From Sphingomonas sp. Leaf20 (GTDB lineage: Bacteria; Pseudomonadota; Alphaproteobacteria; Sphingomonadales; Sphingomonadaceae), in NCBI RefSeq assembly GCF_001421535.1, contig NZ_LMKN01000008.1:586980-650979 (forward strand): 64,000 bases of DNA, written 5' to 3'. The notes beneath the pieces were generated by a model, which saw only the letters and a program-made list of their open reading frames with translations, did no database searches and was not told where the DNA came from. The position numbers were made by a program, and so were the translations under genes. Every line of letters begins with the position of its first letter. Within the stretch, counting starts at the first letter, position 1. Shown here one piece after another: positions 16,619-24,823 of this stretch.

Positions 16619-17866
16619 ATGAGCGACGCCGACATTCGCGACTATGCCAGCATCATCGATGAGGCCGACGATTACGTCGAGCCCGAGGTGCTGCCGCTGC
16701 CGCTCGACGCCTGGCACCGCGCACAGGGCGCGCGGATGGTCGAGTTCGCAGGCTACCAGATGCCGATCCAGTATGACGGCATCATGGCTGAGCACGCCTG
16801 GACGCGCGAGTCGGCGGGCCTGTTCGACGTCAGCCATATGGGCCAGCTCGTCTTCTCGGGCGAAGGCGTCGCCCACGCGCTCGAAACCGTGCTGCCGGGC
16901 GACATCGCCGGGCTTGGCGAGGGCAAGATGCGCTATTCGCTGCTGCTCGCGCAGGATGGCGGTATCCTCGACGACCTGATGGCGACGCGCCTGCCCGACG
17001 ATCAGCCCTCGCCCTTCTCGGCGCAGGACGTCGAGCCCGAGGCGTACGACCCGCTCCACCCGTCGCCGACCGCGAGCGGCAGCTTCTACGTCGTCGTCAA
17101 CGGCGCGACCAAATACGACGATGTCAGCTACCTGATCGAGCATCTGCCCGACGACGTCACGATCAACATCCTCGAGGACCAGGCGCTGCTCGCGGTGCAG
17201 GGCCCCAAGGCAGTCGCGGCGGTTGCTCAGATTGTCCCCGGCATCGACAGCCTCGTGTTCATGACCGCGGGCGCGTTCCACTGGCACGACGTGCCGCTCT
17301 GGATCAGCCGGTCGGGCTATACCGGCGAGGACGGCGTCGAGATCTCGCTTCCCGCCGAACACGCCGTCGCGTTTGCAGACGCGCTGCTCGCACTGCCCGA
17401 GATCAAGCCGATCGGCCTTGGCGCGCGCGATTCGCTGCGTCTCGAAGCCGGTTTGCCGCTCTACGGTCACGATCTCGATCCCGAGACCACGCCGGTGATG
17501 GCCGATCTCGGCTTCGCGCTGTCCAAGCGTCGCCGCGAGGCCGCCGACTTCCCCGGTGCCGAGCGTATCCTCACCCAGCGCGAGCATGGCCCCGCCACCA
17601 AGCGCGTCGGCCTGATCGTCGAGGGCCGCCAGCCCGCGCGCGAAGGGTCCGAGGTGATCGACGACACCGGTGCGACGATCGGCCGCCTCACCAGCGGCGG
17701 CTTCGCGCCGACGCTCGGGAAGCCGATCGCGATGGCCTATGTGCCACTCGCGCTGGCCGCGCCCGGCACCCGCATCGAGATCGCACAGCGCGGCAAGGTC
17801 CATACCGCCACCGTCACCGCGATGCCCTTCATTCCCCACCGCTACGTCCGCGCAGGAGCCAAGTGA
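16619..17866 (+). CDS. gcvT: Glycine cleavage system T protein (aminomethyltransferase)
   Basis: GcvT transfers the aminomethyl carbon from lipoyl-GcvH to tetrahydrofolate and releases ammonia. The start at 16619 is chosen because ACGGAGA lies 6 bases upstream and an earlier ATG at 16556 falls inside the riboswitch. The 415-residue product has a 40-residue acidic N-terminal extension before the conserved [21 protein letters not shown], the FDVSHMGQ motif, and [13 protein letters not shown] Pro/Asp-rich insertion (about residues 125-150) splits the usual [10 protein letters not shown] ... FYVVVNGA segment. It is two bases upstream of gcvH. Confidence 0.96.
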   Translation: MSDADIRDYASIIDEADDYVEPEVLPLPLDAWHRAQGARMVEFAGYQMPIQYDGIMAEHAWTRESAGLFDVSHMGQLVFSGEGVAHALETVLPGDIAGLGEGKMRYSLLLAQDGGILDDLMATRLPDDQPSPFSAQDVEPEAYDPLHPSPTASGSFYVVVNGATKYDDVSYLIEHLPDDVTINILEDQALLAVQGPKAVAAVAQIVPGIDSLVFMTAGAFHWHDVPLWISRSGYTGEDGVEISLPAEHAVAFADALLALPEIKPIGLGARDSLRLEAGLPLYGHDLDPETTPVMADLGFALSKRRREAADFPGAERILTQREHGPATKRVGLIVEGRQPAREGSEVIDDTGATIGRLTSGGFAPTLGKPIAMAYVPLALAAPGTRIEIAQRGKVHTATVTAMPFIPHRYVRAGAK

Positions 17867-17867
17867 T

Positions 17868-18239
17868 ATGAGCCGTTTCTTCACGCAAGATCATGAATGG
17901 GTCGATGTCGACGGCGACGTCGGCACCGTCGGCATTTCGGAATATGCGCAGAGCCAGCTCGGCGACGTCGTGTTCGTTGAGGTCCCCGAGGCCGGCAAGC
18001 AGCTGACCAAGGGCGCCGATGCCGCGGTCGTCGAATCGGTCAAGGCCGCGTCGGACGTCTATTCGCCAGTGTCGGGCACCGTCATCGAGGGCAACGCCGC
18101 GCTCGCCGACGATTCGAGCCTGGTGAATTCGGACGCCGAAGCCGCCGGCTGGTTCTTCAAGCTGACGCTCAGCGATCCGAGCGAGCTCGACAGCCTGATG
18201 GATGAAGCCGCCTACGCGGCGTTCGTCGAAGGCCTGTAA
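17868..18239 (+). CDS. gcvH: Glycine cleavage system H protein
   Basis: The 123-residue lipoyl carrier that shuttles the methylamine group between the P, T and L proteins. The lipoylated lysine is Lys59 in [17 protein letters not shown]. Other family marks are [20 protein letters not shown] and the C-terminal [18 protein letters not shown]. The start is the ATG just after the gcvT stop, separated by one base, with AGGAG ten bases upstream. A large palindromic repeat separates it from gcvPA. Confidence 0.97.
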   Translation: MSRFFTQDHEWVDVDGDVGTVGISEYAQSQLGDVVFVEVPEAGKQLTKGADAAVVESVKAASDVYSPVSGTVIEGNAALADDSSLVNSDAEAAGWFFKLTLSDPSELDSLMDEAAYAAFVEGL

Positions 18240-18247
18240 ACCGTCAA

Positions 18248-18347
18248 AGCCCCTCCCTTCAGGGGAGGGGTTGGGGTGGGGCAGTGCGACCGACGCGCCG
18301 CCTGCGGACACGCCCCACCCCCAACCCCTCCCCTAAAGGGGAGGGGC
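18248..18347. repeat. Palindromic repeat, CCCCTCCC family
   Basis: Left arm CCCCTCCCTTCAGGGGAGGGG then TTGGGGTGGGGC; right arm GCCCCACCCCCAACCCCTCC then CCTAAAGGGGAGGGG. The two halves can pair with each other and each also folds alone. It fills the gcvH-gcvPA spacer and its right edge abuts the gcvPA ribosome-binding site AAGGAG. Relatives of this element are at 33696-33803 and, inside coding sequence, at 35823-35932. Confidence 0.85.
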
Positions 18348-18360
18348 AAGGAGACATCCC

Positions 18361-19719
18361 ATGCGCTACCTTCCCCTGACCCAGCCCGACCGCGAGGCGA
18401 TGCTCGCCGTCATCGGCGCCGCGACGATCGATGATCTCTTCGTCGACGTCCCCGAGGCCGCCCGCCTCGACGGCCCCGTCCGTGACCTGCCGATGCACGC
18501 CTCCGAAATGGCGGTCGAACGCCACATGTCGGCGCTCGCCAAGAAGAACCTGACCGCGGGGGAAGCGCCGTTCTTCCTCGGCTGCGGCGCGTATAAGCAT
18601 CACGTCCCCGCCAGCGTCGATCACCTGATCCAGCGCGGCGAGTTCCTGACTGCCTACACGCCCTACCAGCCCGAGATCGCGCAGGGCACGCTGCAGATGC
18701 TGTTCGAGTTTCAGACGCAGGTCGCGCGTCTGCTCGGCACCGACGTCGCCAACGCGTCGATGTACGACGGCTCGACCGCGTGCTGGGAAGCGATCGTGAT
18801 GGCGCGGCGTATCACCAAGCGCGGCAAGGCGATCCTGTCGGCGGGGCTGCACCCGCATTACGTGTCTGTGTCGAACACGATGGCCAAGTTCACCGGCGAC
18901 GTGCTCGACACGACCGACCCGCGGCTGGTGCCCGAGATGGACCTCGACCGGCTGATCGCGAAGATCGACGACGATACGTCGTGCGTGGTCGTCCAGTATC
19001 CCGACATCCTCGGCCGCATCGCCGATCTGCGTCCGCTCGCGGATGCGTGCCATGCGAAGAAGGCTCTGCTGATCGCCGTCGTCACCGAGCCCGTCGCGCT
19101 CGGTGCGATCACCTCGCCCGGCGAGATGGACGCGGACATCGTCGTCGGCGAAGGGCAGTCGCTCGGCGTCGGCCTCCAGTTCGGCGGGCCCTATGTCGGG
19201 CTGTTCGGGTGCAAGAACAAATATGTCCGCCAGATGCCCGGCCGGCTGTGCGGCGAAACCGTCGATGCCGATGGCCGCCGCGGCTTCGTGCTGACGCTGT
19301 CGACGCGCGAGCAGCATATCCGCCGCGAAAAGGCGACGTCGAACATCTGCACCAACTCAGGCCTCTGCGCGCTGGCCTTCTCGATACACATGACGCTGCT
19401 GGGTGAGGCGGGCCTTCGCCAGCTCGCCGCGGTGAACCATGCCGGCGCCGTGGCCGCCGCCGAGCGCCTGTCGCAGATCCCCGGCGTCGAGCTGATCAAC
19501 GACAGCTTCTTCAACGAATTCACGCTGAAGCTGCCCGTCGAGGCGCGCCCCGTCGTCCGCAGGCTCGCCGATCGCGGCATCCTCGCGGGCGTCTCGCTCG
19601 GGCGTCTCTATCCCGGCAAGGACGATCTCGCGAACGGCCTCGTCGTCGCGGTGACCGAAACGACCACCGCGGAGGACGTCGAAACGCTTGCGTCCGCACT
19701 CCAGGAGATACTGGCATGA
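18361..19719 (+). CDS. gcvPA: Glycine dehydrogenase (decarboxylating) subunit 1
   Basis: The 452-residue N-terminal half of the split P protein. Together with GcvPB it decarboxylates glycine and passes the aminomethyl group to GcvH. Family marks are [59 protein letters not shown], and the late [19 protein letters not shown]. The start is set by AAGGAG seven bases before the ATG. It ends EILA with an ATGA overlap on a small 48-codon frame rather than directly on gcvPB, because a repeat has been inserted at this junction. Confidence 0.97.
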   Translation: MRYLPLTQPDREAMLAVIGAATIDDLFVDVPEAARLDGPVRDLPMHASEMAVERHMSALAKKNLTAGEAPFFLGCGAYKHHVPASVDHLIQRGEFLTAYTPYQPEIAQGTLQMLFEFQTQVARLLGTDVANASMYDGSTACWEAIVMARRITKRGKAILSAGLHPHYVSVSNTMAKFTGDVLDTTDPRLVPEMDLDRLIAKIDDDTSCVVVQYPDILGRIADLRPLADACHAKKALLIAVVTEPVALGAITSPGEMDADIVVGEGQSLGVGLQFGGPYVGLFGCKNKYVRQMPGRLCGETVDADGRRGFVLTLSTREQHIRREKATSNICTNSGLCALAFSIHMTLLGEAGLRQLAAVNHAGAVAAAERLSQIPGVELINDSFFNEFTLKLPVEARPVVRRLADRGILAGVSLGRLYPGKDDLANGLVVAVTETTTAEDVETLASALQEILA

Positions 19720-19864
19720 GCGATCGTTTATTAACGTTCGTGCCGAGTAGAGACCGAGCCTGTCGAGGGCTCGTATCGAGGCACCTGTCTCTCGATACGG
19801 CATCTCGACAAGCTCGATGCCTACTCGAAACGAACGGAATGGTTTGGGAGATACTGGCATGAGC
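19704..19864. repeat. Palindromic repeat flanked by an 18-bp duplication
   Basis: GGAGATACTGGCATGAGC occurs at 19704-19721 and again at 19847-19864. Between the copies is a palindromic element (about 19742-19833) starting CGAGTAGAG and ending GCCTACTCG with internal CTCGTATCGAG/CTCGATACGG arms. The duplicated 18 bases contain the ribosome-binding site, the gcvPA stop and the gcvPB start. This is what an insertion with target duplication would leave. Confidence 0.85.
19716..19862 (+). CDS. 48-codon bridging ORF between gcvPA and gcvPB
   Basis: An open frame created by the inserted repeat. Its ATG overlaps the gcvPA stop (ATGA) and its own TGA overlaps the gcvPB start (ATGA), and it ends in the same EILA as gcvPA. 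The ribosome-binding site GGAGA is the original gcvPB site. The product would be a 48-residue Arg/Leu-rich peptide encoded by repeat DNA and is probably not functional as a protein; its translation may keep gcvPB coupled to gcvPA. Confidence 0.5.
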   Translation: MSDRLLTFVPSRDRACRGLVSRHLSLDTASRQARCLLETNGMVWEILA

Positions 19865-21463
19865 ATCAACCAGAGCGGCTGGCGCCCGACCGCGCCCGAG
19901 CAGGGGAAGGGCAACGTCCCCGCCAGCGTCACCGGCAACAAGGCGCTGATGCTGGAGGAAGCGCTGATCTTCGAGATCGGCGACAGCCACACCACCGGTG
20001 TCGATTTTTGTTCACCCGCGAAGGCGGGTGCCCAGACTGGGTCCCCGCCTTCGCGGGGAAACAAGCTTGGTGCGTTGGCGCGAAAGGCCCCGATCGGCCT
20101 CCCCGGTCTGTCGGAGCCAGAAACCGTCCGCCACTACACGCGTCTGTCGCGCCAGAATTACGGCATCGACCTCGGCTTCTTCCCGCTCGGCTCGTGCACG
20201 ATGAAGCACAACCCGCGCCTCAACGAGAAGATGGCGCGGCTCCCCGGTTTCTCCGACGTCCACCCGCTCCAGCCAGTCGATACCGTGCAGGGCGCGCTCG
20301 AGGTGATCCACCAGCTCGCGCGCTGGCTCGTCACGCTCACCGGCATGACCAGCGTCGCGATGAGTCCGAAGGCCGGCGCACATGGCGAACTCTGCGGAAT
20401 CCTCGCGATCCGCGCCGCGCTCGAAGCCAAGGGTGAAGGGCACCGCAAGGTCATCCTCGTCCCCGAGAGCGCGCACGGCACCAACCCCGCGACCGCCGCG
20501 TTCGCGGGCTATGGCGTCGAGGATATCCCCGCCACCGCCGAGGGCCGCGTCGACACCGCCGCGCTGAAGGCACGCCTCGGCCCCGACGTCGCCGGCGTGA
20601 TGATCACCAACCCCAACACCTGCGGCCTGTTCGAGCGCGACATGCGCGAGATTTCGGACGCGGTGCATGCGGCGGGCGGCTTCGTCTATTGCGACGGCGC
20701 GAACTTCAACGCGATCGTCGGCCGCGTCCGCCCGGGCGATCTCGGCATCGACGCGATGCACATCAATCTGCACAAGACCTTCTCGACCCCGCATGGCGGC
20801 GGCGGTCCGGGTTCGGGTCCGGTGGTGTTCTCGGCGGCGCTCACGCCCTACGCCCCACTCCCGTTCGTCGAAAAGCAGGGGGACCAGTTCGTCCTCGTCG
20901 AGGAGGAAACCGCGGGCGAACATCACGCCGGCAGCTTCGGCCGGATGGTCGCGTTCCACGGCCAGATGGGCATGTTCACGCGCGCGCTGACCTACATCCT
21001 GAGCCACGGCGCGGACGGCCTGCGGCAGGTGTCCGAGGACGCGGTGCTCAACGCGAACTACATCCTGCGCAGCCTCGACACGACGCTCGACGCGCCGTTC
21101 GGCCCATCGGGGCCGTGCATGCACGAAGCGCTATTCTCGGACTCGGGCCTCGCCGCCGGTTTCTCGACGATCGACATCGCCAAGGGGCTGATCGACGAAG
21201 GCTTCCACCCGATGACGATGTACTTCCCGCTCGTCGTCCACGGCGCGATGCTGGTCGAGCCGACCGAGACCGAGTCGAAGGCGGCGCTCGACCAGTTCAT
21301 CGCCGCGCTCCGTTCGGTCGCCGAACGCGCCAAGGCGGGCGATCCCAGCCTCAAGACCGCGCCGCACTTCGCCCCCCGCGCGCGCCTCGACGAGACGCTC
21401 GCGGCACGCAAGCCGGTGCTGGTCTGGAAGGACCCAGCGCCGCTCGCGCAGGCGGCGGAGTAG
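19859..21463 (+). CDS. gcvPB: Glycine dehydrogenase (decarboxylating) subunit 2, with repeat insertion
   Basis: The PLP-bearing half of the split P protein, 534 residues. PLP Lys306 is in HINLHKTFSTPHGGGG; other marks are ALMLEEALIFEIG, GLSEPETVRHYTRLSRQNY, LGSCTMKHNPRLNEKMA and MTMYFPLVVHGAM. The start is the second copy of the duplicated ATG; an earlier ATG at 19817 lies within the repeat. Residues 51-69 (nt 20009-20063) are encoded by a palindromic repeat, giving CSPAKAGAQTGSPPSRGNK between two conserved segments. The reading frame is intact on both sides. Confidence 0.96.
   Translation: MSINQSGWRPTAPEQGKGNVPASVTGNKALMLEEALIFEIGDSHTTGVDFCSPAKAGAQTGSPPSRGNKLGALARKAPIGLPGLSEPETVRHYTRLSRQNYGIDLGFFPLGSCTMKHNPRLNEKMARLPGFSDVHPLQPVDTVQGALEVIHQLARWLVTLTGMTSVAMSPKAGAHGELCGILAIRAALEAKGEGHRKVILVPESAHGTNPATAAFAGYGVEDIPATAEGRVDTAALKARLGPDVAGVMITNPNTCGLFERDMREISDAVHAAGGFVYCDGANFNAIVGRVRPGDLGIDAMHINLHKTFSTPHGGGGPGSGPVVFSAALTPYAPLPFVEKQGDQFVLVEEETAGEHHAGSFGRMVAFHGQMGMFTRALTYILSHGADGLRQVSEDAVLNANYILRSLDTTLDAPFGPSGPCMHEALFSDSGLAAGFSTIDIAKGLIDEGFHPMTMYFPLVVHGAMLVEPTETESKAALDQFIAALRSVAERAKAGDPSLKTAPHFAPRARLDETLAARKPVLVWKDPAPLAQAAE
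20009..20063. repeat. Palindromic repeat inside gcvPB
   Basis: TGTTCACCCGCGAAGGCGGG and its mirror CCCCGCCTTCGCGGGGAAACA flank a short TGCCCAGACTGGGT centre. It belongs to the same family as 3065-3119. It lies fully within the gcvPB coding frame in a surface-loop-like region before the GLPGLSEPETV motif. Confidence 0.85.
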
Positions 21464-21469
21464 CACGGA

Positions 21470-21497
21470 CCCCTCCCCGGCCGCCGCCGGGGAGGGG
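21470..21497 (+). terminator. Terminator after gcvPB
   Basis: CCCCTCCCCGGC and GCCGGGGAGGGG form a 12-base stem with a short CGCC loop, followed by CTTTG. It lies 7 bases after the gcvPB stop and ends the glycine operon. Confidence 0.7.
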
Positions 21498-21575
21498 CTT
21501 TGCCGTATGCCCCCTTTACTCCCGCTGTGTTGTGACCATACTACACCGCAAGGGGTAAGGTCGCAGGGGGAATCG

Positions 21576-22103
21576 ATGCAGGCGAACGATATCCAGGGCT
21601 GGATCAGCTACGCGCTCACGCCGGTCGTCCTCGCGGTGGTCTTTGCGGTCCGCTGGCGGCGGATGAGCGTGGTCAAGCCGCTCAAGCTCGAGCGGCTCTG
21701 GGTCTTCCCGGCGCTGTACGCTGCGGTCGCGCTCTACATGGCGGTGATGTATCCGCCGCAAGGTCTCGCCTGGCTGTTCTGCGCGTTGGCGCTCGTCATG
21801 GGCGCGGCGCTCGGCTGGCAGCGCGGCAAGATGATGCGGATCACGATCGATCCCGACAGCCATGCGCTCAACACGACGTCGTCGCCCGCCGCGGTACTGT
21901 TCCTCGTCGCGATCGTCGCGATCCGCTCCGGGGCGCGCGCGGTTATCGGTGACGGCCACGCGCTGCACCTCGACCCGTTCGCGGTCACCGACATGCTGGT
22001 CGCGCTCGCGCTCGGCCTGCTCACCATGCAACGGATCGAGATGTATTTGCGTGCGAAACAAATGCTCGAAGCCGCGCGAGTCCTGCCCACGCCGCCATCC
22101 TGA
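21576..22103 (+). CDS. CcdC-like integral membrane protein
   Basis: A 175-residue membrane protein whose layout fits the CcdC/DUF1453 group. ATG at 21576 is used because AGGGGGAA lies just upstream and the protein then starts MQANDIQGWISYALTPVVLAV. Four to five hydrophobic segments alternate with basic loops (RWRRMSVVKPLKLERLW). DPDSHALNTTSSPAAVL is a conserved-looking loop. The function is unknown. The last eight codons and the stop lie at the edge of a palindromic repeat, so its C-terminus may have been shaped by that insertion. Confidence 0.7.
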   Translation: MQANDIQGWISYALTPVVLAVVFAVRWRRMSVVKPLKLERLWVFPALYAAVALYMAVMYPPQGLAWLFCALALVMGAALGWQRGKMMRITIDPDSHALNTTSSPAAVLFLVAIVAIRSGARAVIGDGHALHLDPFAVTDMLVALALGLLTMQRIEMYLRAKQMLEAARVLPTPPS

Positions 22104-22176
22104 CGAACGTCAGGGTCCAGAGCCGCACAGGGCGGTGCTGTGTAACCCTGGATCCTGACTTTCGTCAGGATGACGG
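22095..22176. repeat. Palindromic repeat, CATCCTGACGAAAGTCAGGAT family
   Basis: Left half CATCCTGACGAACGTCAGGG, right half CCTGGATCCTGACTTTCGTC followed by AGGATGACGGG. The left half carries a few changes; the right half is exact. Other copies are at 23140-23222, 61853-61934 and, degraded, 42960-43046. Its left end holds the stop of the CcdC-like gene. Confidence 0.85.
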
Positions 22177-22199
22177 GCGGGGGGCGTCCCTGAAAACCC

Positions 22200-23093
22200 T
22201 CAAGCGATCGCGCGGTCGGTTTCGTCCTGTCGGCGTACATGCTCGCGCCAGACGATATACAGCCCGCTCGCGACGATGACCGGTGCGCCGAACCACGTCG
22301 CCTCGGCGGGCAGCGTGTCGAATACCAGCCAGCCGAGCAATGTCGCCCATAACAGGCTCGAATAATCCATCGGCACCACCACCGACACCGGCCCGAGCCG
22401 CAGCGACGTCGTCATCGCGATCTGCGCGAGGCCCCCCGCGATCCCGACGGTCGCGAGACACGCCCAGGTGATGGCGTCGTGCGGCTGCGCGGCCTGTGCG
22501 TAGAATACCGACAACGGGATCAACGACAGCGCGGAGAACCAGAACACCGTCGTCAGCGCGCTCTCGGTCTTGCCGATCTGCCGGAGCAGGATCGACACGC
22601 TCGCCGTCCCGAACGCGCCTGCCAGCGCACAGCCCGCGCCCCACAGGGGAAAGTGATCGCCGCCCGGCTGCGCGACGATCAGGACACCCGCAAACCCCGC
22701 CGCCACCGCCCCCCAGCGATGCCACCCGGTCGGCTCGCGCAGCACGAGCGCACCGAGGATCGTCGCGAAGATCGGCACGGTGAAGCCGATCGTCGTCGCC
22801 TCCGCCAGCGGCAGCGCGACGATCCCGTTGAACGTGAACGCCATTGCCGACAGCCCGACGACCGCGCGGATTATGTGTGCGGGCAGCCGCTGCGTCGCGA
22901 TCGAGGGGAGGCCGGGTCCGGCAAGGATCACCGCGGACACCAGCAGGCACGCGCCGAACTGGCGGAAGAACAGGATCTCCGACACGCTCGCGCCGTGGCG
23001 TTCGGCCAGCTTGATCGCGGTGTTCATCAACGCGAAGATCACGACCGACAGCAGCCGCATGCCGATGGCGGGTAGGATGCGGTCTGAGGGCAT
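22200..23093 (-). CDS. EamA-family (DMT) transporter
   Basis: A 297-residue drug/metabolite transporter with ten predicted membrane segments in two EamA repeats, the first beginning MRLLSVVIFALMNTAIKLAERHG, the second near TVFWFSALSLIPLSVFYAQA. LNTAIKLAE-like and FTVPIFATILGALVLREPTGW motifs are typical of the family. The substrate cannot be predicted. The gene sits between two direct copies of the same palindromic repeat. Confidence 0.85.
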   Translation of the reverse strand: MPSDRILPAIGMRLLSVVIFALMNTAIKLAERHGASVSEILFFRQFGACLLVSAVILAGPGLPSIATQRLPAHIIRAVVGLSAMAFTFNGIVALPLAEATTIGFTVPIFATILGALVLREPTGWHRWGAVAAGFAGVLIVAQPGGDHFPLWGAGCALAGAFGTASVSILLRQIGKTESALTTVFWFSALSLIPLSVFYAQAAQPHDAITWACLATVGIAGGLAQIAMTTSLRLGPVSVVVPMDYSSLLWATLLGWLVFDTLPAEATWFGAPVIVASGLYIVWREHVRRQDETDRAIA

Positions 23094-23139
23094 GCGGGAC
23101 GTCTACGCAAAGGACGCCCGCGATCCCACCCGAAACATC

Positions 23140-23222
23140 CGTCATCCTGACGAAAGTCAGGATCCAGAGCCAGAAGCGCTGCGGGTGGTACCCTGGGTCC
23201 TGACTTTCGTCAGGATGACGGG
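23140..23222. repeat. Palindromic repeat, CATCCTGACGAAAGTCAGGAT family
   Basis: CGTCATCCTGACGAAAGTCA followed by GGATCCAGAG, a 26-base centre, and CCTGGGTCCTGACTTTCGTC followed by AGGATGACGGG. Same orientation and same right edge (GACGGGCGGGG) as the copy at 22095-22176, with the EamA gene in between. Confidence 0.88.
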
Positions 23223-23287
23223 CGGGGGCGGGACGCCGCTCGCAACGCATAGTGACGAACCCAGCCGCAGCCGCTATCCGCGACCCC

Positions 23288-24823
23288 ATGATAAAGCGCG
23301 CACTCCCCGTCACCCGCGAGGCGGATTTCTCCGCCTGGTACCAGGCCGTCATTTCGGAAGCCGACCTCGCCGAGGAATCGGGCGTCCGCGGGTGCATGGT
23401 CATCCGGCCCTGGGGCTATGGCATCTGGGAGCGCATCCAACGGCTGCTCGACGACCGGATCAAGGCGACGGGGCACGAGAATTGCTATTTCCCGCTCTTC
23501 ATCCCGCTCTCCTATTTCGAGAAGGAGGCAGAGCATGTCGACGGGTTCGCCAAGGAAATGGCGGTCGTCACGCATCACCGGTTGAAGGCCGACGGCTATG
23601 GCCGGCTCGTCCCTGATCCCGAGGCGAAGCTCGAGGAGCCGCTCGTCGTGCGGCCCACGTCCGAGATGGTCATCGGCGCCGCGTTCGCGCGCTGGGTCCA
23701 GTCGTGGCGCGACCTGCCCGTGCTGATCAACCAGTGGGCCAACGTCGTCCGCTGGGAAATGCGCACGCGCATGTTCCTGCGCACCAGCGAGTTCCTCTGG
23801 CAGGAGGGGCATACCGCGCACGCCACCCCGCAGGAGGCGCGCGACGAGACGCTCAAGATGCTCGAAGTCTATCGTGACTTTGCGGAGGAGTGCCTTGGTC
23901 TCCACGTGATCGCGGGCGAAAAGCCCGAGAACGAGCGCTTCCCCGGCGCGGTCGCGACCTATTCGATCGAGGCGATGATGCAGGACGGCAAGGCGCTCCA
24001 GGCGGGCACCTCGCATTTCCTCGGCACCAATTTCGCGTCGGCGCAGAACATCCGCTTCCAGAACGCAGCCGGCGAGTTCGAGCTCGCCAACACGACGAGC
24101 TGGGGCGTGTCGACGCGGATGATCGGCGGCGTCATCATGGTGCACGGCGACGACGACGGGCTGCGCGTGCCGCCGATGATCGCGCCGTGGCAGGTGGTGA
24201 TCGTGCCGATGCTGCGCGACAATCCCGACGACGCGGCGATCGTCGACTATTGCAAGTCGCTCCAGGCGGAGCTCGCCAAGCAGTCCGCGCTGGGCGAACC
24301 CGTGCGTGCGCTGCTCGATCTCAAGCCCGCCAAGGCCGCGACCAAGCGCTGGGGCTGGGTCAAGAAGGGTGCGCCGATCATCATCGAGGTCGGCGGGCGC
24401 GACATGGCGGGCGGCAACGTCTCGGTCATTCGCCGCGATCGCCTCTATCGTGAGGACGGCAAGCTCGACAGCAATGCGGTCGCCCGCACCGACTTCGTCG
24501 CCGAGGTCTCGGGCATGCTGCACGACGTGCAGGCGGCGCTCCACGTCGAGTCGATGAACCGCCTGAAGGCCAACATTGTCCCCGTCGACGATTTCGCCGC
24601 GCTCGAGACGCACTTCGCGGACGGCATCAAGAACCCGGGCTGGGTCGACGTCCGCTGGTCCAGGCCCACCGGCGCTGCGCTCGACAAGGTCGTCGAGCGG
24701 CTGAAGGTGCTGAAGCTCACGATCCGCAATGCGCCGATGGGACAGACCGGCCAGGATAACGGTCCGTGCATCTTCACCGGCGAGCCCTCGGTCGAGCGCG
24801 TCCTGATCGGCCGTGCCTATTGA
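23288..24823 (+). CDS. proS: Prolyl-tRNA synthetase (archaeal/eukaryotic type)
   Basis: A class II synthetase of 511 residues that charges tRNA-Pro. It is the short form without the YbaK-like editing insertion. The start at 23288 gives MIKRALPVTREADFSAWYQAV, the family's usual beginning; a GTG at 23252 would add 12 residues from repeat-adjacent DNA. Motif 2 is seen in VIKPTSE-like RPTSEMVIGAAF and NQWANVVRWEMRTRMFLRTSEFLWQEGHTAH (parts), and motif 3 in TSWGVSTRMIGGVIMVHGDD. It converges with the next gene and overlaps its end by 7 bases. Confidence 0.93.
   Translation: MIKRALPVTREADFSAWYQAVISEADLAEESGVRGCMVIRPWGYGIWERIQRLLDDRIKATGHENCYFPLFIPLSYFEKEAEHVDGFAKEMAVVTHHRLKADGYGRLVPDPEAKLEEPLVVRPTSEMVIGAAFARWVQSWRDLPVLINQWANVVRWEMRTRMFLRTSEFLWQEGHTAHATPQEARDETLKMLEVYRDFAEECLGLHVIAGEKPENERFPGAVATYSIEAMMQDGKALQAGTSHFLGTNFASAQNIRFQNAAGEFELANTTSWGVSTRMIGGVIMVHGDDDGLRVPPMIAPWQVVIVPMLRDNPDDAAIVDYCKSLQAELAKQSALGEPVRALLDLKPAKAATKRWGWVKKGAPIIIEVGGRDMAGGNVSVIRRDRLYREDGKLDSNAVARTDFVAEVSGMLHDVQAALHVESMNRLKANIVPVDDFAALETHFADGIKNPGWVDVRWSRPTGAALDKVVERLKVLKLTIRNAPMGQTGQDNGPCIFTGEPSVERVLIGRAY

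Noticed and set aside
19817..19858. An earlier gcvPB start at 19817
   Set aside because: The added 14 residues come from the inserted palindrome. The duplicated GGAGA site and ATGA overlap point to 19859.
22095..23222. An insertion sequence or composite transposon around the EamA gene
   Set aside because: The flanking elements are short palindromes with no transposase, and no target duplication is visible outside the pair.
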